From an uncultured Lachnospiraceae bacterium (GTDB taxonomy: Bacteria; Bacillota; Clostridia; Lachnospirales; Lachnospiraceae), in assembly GCA_902783445.1 (NCBI GenBank), contig CACZQX010000104.1, positions 1 to 13,824 on the forward strand: a stretch of DNA of 13,824 nucleotides. Reading direction: 5' to 3'. This document shows, piece by piece, positions 13,135 to 13,824 of the stretch; the first letter of the stretch is position 1; each line of letters starts with the position of its first letter. A model generated the notes under the pieces. That model saw only the letters and a program-made list of their open reading frames with translations, had not been told where the DNA came from and ran no database searches. Position numbers and translations under genes: made by a program.

Positions 13135-13163
13135 TTGAAAATAAGGGACAAATCATATATAAT
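13135..13163 (+). promoter_or_regulatory. Sigma-A promoter upstream of ecfA1
   Basis: TTGAAA at 13135-13140 (five of six consensus bases) is separated by exactly 17 bases from a perfect TATAAT at 13158-13163. It starts 4 bases after the terminator U-tract and would initiate near 13170, leaving a leader of about 25 bases before the ATG at 13195. It gives the ECF transporter genes a transcription start separate from the ribosomal cluster. Confidence 0.85.
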
Positions 13164-13194
13164 TACTCTTGCAATATTAAGGAATTCGATAAAA

Positions 13195-13824
13195 ATGAGT
13201 ATAGTAAAATCAGAAAATTTATTTTTTGAATATGAATATATGGATGAGAGCGCAGAGGAAGTCAAAAAAACTCATGCGCTTATTGGCGTGGATATAGATA
13301 TTAAGCAAGGCGAGTTTGTTGCCATCGTAGGACACAACGGATCGGGAAAATCAACATTTGCCAAACATATCAATGCAATACTTCGTCCCACAAAAGGAAA
13401 AATTTTTGTAGACGGTATGGACACGGCAGATGAGAAAAACCTATGGAATATCAGACAGGAAGCGGGAATGGTTTTCCAAAATCCGGATAATCAAATTATC
13501 GGATACAGCATTGAAGAAGATGTTGCCTTTGCTCTTGAAAACACAGGAGTGGAAACAAAAGAAATGCACGAGCGAGTAAAGGATGCTCTCGTTGCGGTAA
13601 ACATGCTTGACCTTAGGGAAAAATCGCCAAATAATTTATCCGGTGGTCAGAAGCAAAGAGTGGCAATTGCCGGTGTACTGGCAATGAAACCAAAATGCAT
13701 AGTCCTTGACGAACCGACGGCAATGCTGGATCCGGGTGGCAGAGCGGAAGTAATAAGGACTGTTTTGGAACTGAACAAAAAAGAACATGTAAGCATAATA
13801 TTAATAACTCATTATATGGAAGAA
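13195..13824 (+). CDS. ecfA1: ECF transporter ATPase EcfA1 (truncated by window edge)
   Basis: The first 210 codons are present and the frame is open at the right edge. The protein is one ATPase of the energy-coupling factor module (EcfA1-EcfA2-EcfT) that powers uptake of vitamins and metal ions by exchangeable S components at the membrane. Walker A GHNGSGKST is at residues 46-54, the Q-loop at Gln95 in VFQNPDNQ, the signature LSGGQKQR at 148-155, Walker B CIVLDEP at 168-174 with catalytic Glu173, the D-loop MLDP at 177-180 and the switch His206. FQNPDNQ and the position after rplQ are typical of the ecfA1-ecfA2-ecfT-truA block of Firmicutes; ecfA2 and ecfT would be expected just downstream. 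The start ATG has a modest AAGGA site at 13179-13183. It is annotated cbiO in older records. Confidence 0.94.
   Translation, partial: MSIVKSENLFFEYEYMDESAEEVKKTHALIGVDIDIKQGEFVAIVGHNGSGKSTFAKHINAILRPTKGKIFVDGMDTADEKNLWNIRQEAGMVFQNPDNQIIGYSIEEDVAFALENTGVETKEMHERVKDALVAVNMLDLREKSPNNLSGGQKQRVAIAGVLAMKPKCIVLDEPTAMLDPGGRAEVIRTVLELNKKEHVSIILITHYMEE

Noticed and set aside
1..13824. Search for mobile elements, CRISPR arrays, tRNA or rRNA genes and foreign-looking genes
   Set aside because: Gene order is the canonical S10-spc-alpha arrangement with short gaps. No spaced repeats, transposase, integrase or structural RNA gene was found, and codon-use differences (map, ecfA1 versus ribosomal genes) fit expression level rather than transfer.

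Overview
This window is the 3' half of the S10 ribosomal-protein cluster followed by the complete spc and alpha clusters of a low-GC Gram-positive bacterium, ending in the first gene of a different transcription unit, an ECF-transporter ATPase. All genes are on the + strand. Several traits point to Clostridia, most likely Lachnospiraceae: AT-rich sequence with strong AGGAGG ribosome binding sites; zinc-type S14, L36 and adenylate kinase; a KOW-domain protein between map and infA; rpsD located inside the alpha cluster (in Bacillus it lies elsewhere); an enlarged L17; and ecfA directly after rplQ. Genus cannot be read from the sequence alone.

Layout: (1) 2-2463, end of the S10 cluster: rplB (3' end), rpsS, rplV, rpsC, rplP, rpmC, rpsQ. 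(2) 2481-9775, spc cluster: rplN, rplX, rplE, rpsN, rpsH, rplF, rplR, rpsE, rpmD, rplO, secY, adk, map, a KOW RNA-binding protein gene, infA. No promoter or terminator is visible between the S10 and spc parts, so they probably form one transcript. (3) 9783-13131, alpha cluster: a sigma-A-type promoter with an extended -10, then rpmJ, rpsM, rpsK, rpsD, rpoA, rplQ and a strong intrinsic terminator. (4) 13135-13824: a near-consensus promoter and the first 210 codons of ecfA1.

The genes supply parts of both ribosomal subunits (S3, S4, S5, S8, S11, S13, S14, S17, S19; L2, L5, L6, L14-L18, L22, L24, L29, L30, L36), initiation factor IF-1, the translocon channel SecY, methionine aminopeptidase for nascent chains, adenylate kinase, and the RNA polymerase alpha subunit. 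Translation, co-translational processing and export, and transcription are therefore co-expressed. Coupling is tight: many ribosome binding sites overlap the preceding stop codon, two junctions are TAATG overlaps, and rpmC starts inside rplP.

Nothing here is a clearly new system; this is core, conserved DNA. The places most worth a second look are the two structured gaps flanking rpsM (9960-10051 and 10421-10519), which might be regulatory RNA; the lysine-rich insertion in L17; the little-studied KOW protein; and the two promoters. No gene-free stretch exceeds about 125 bases. No tRNA, rRNA, CRISPR or mobile element was seen.
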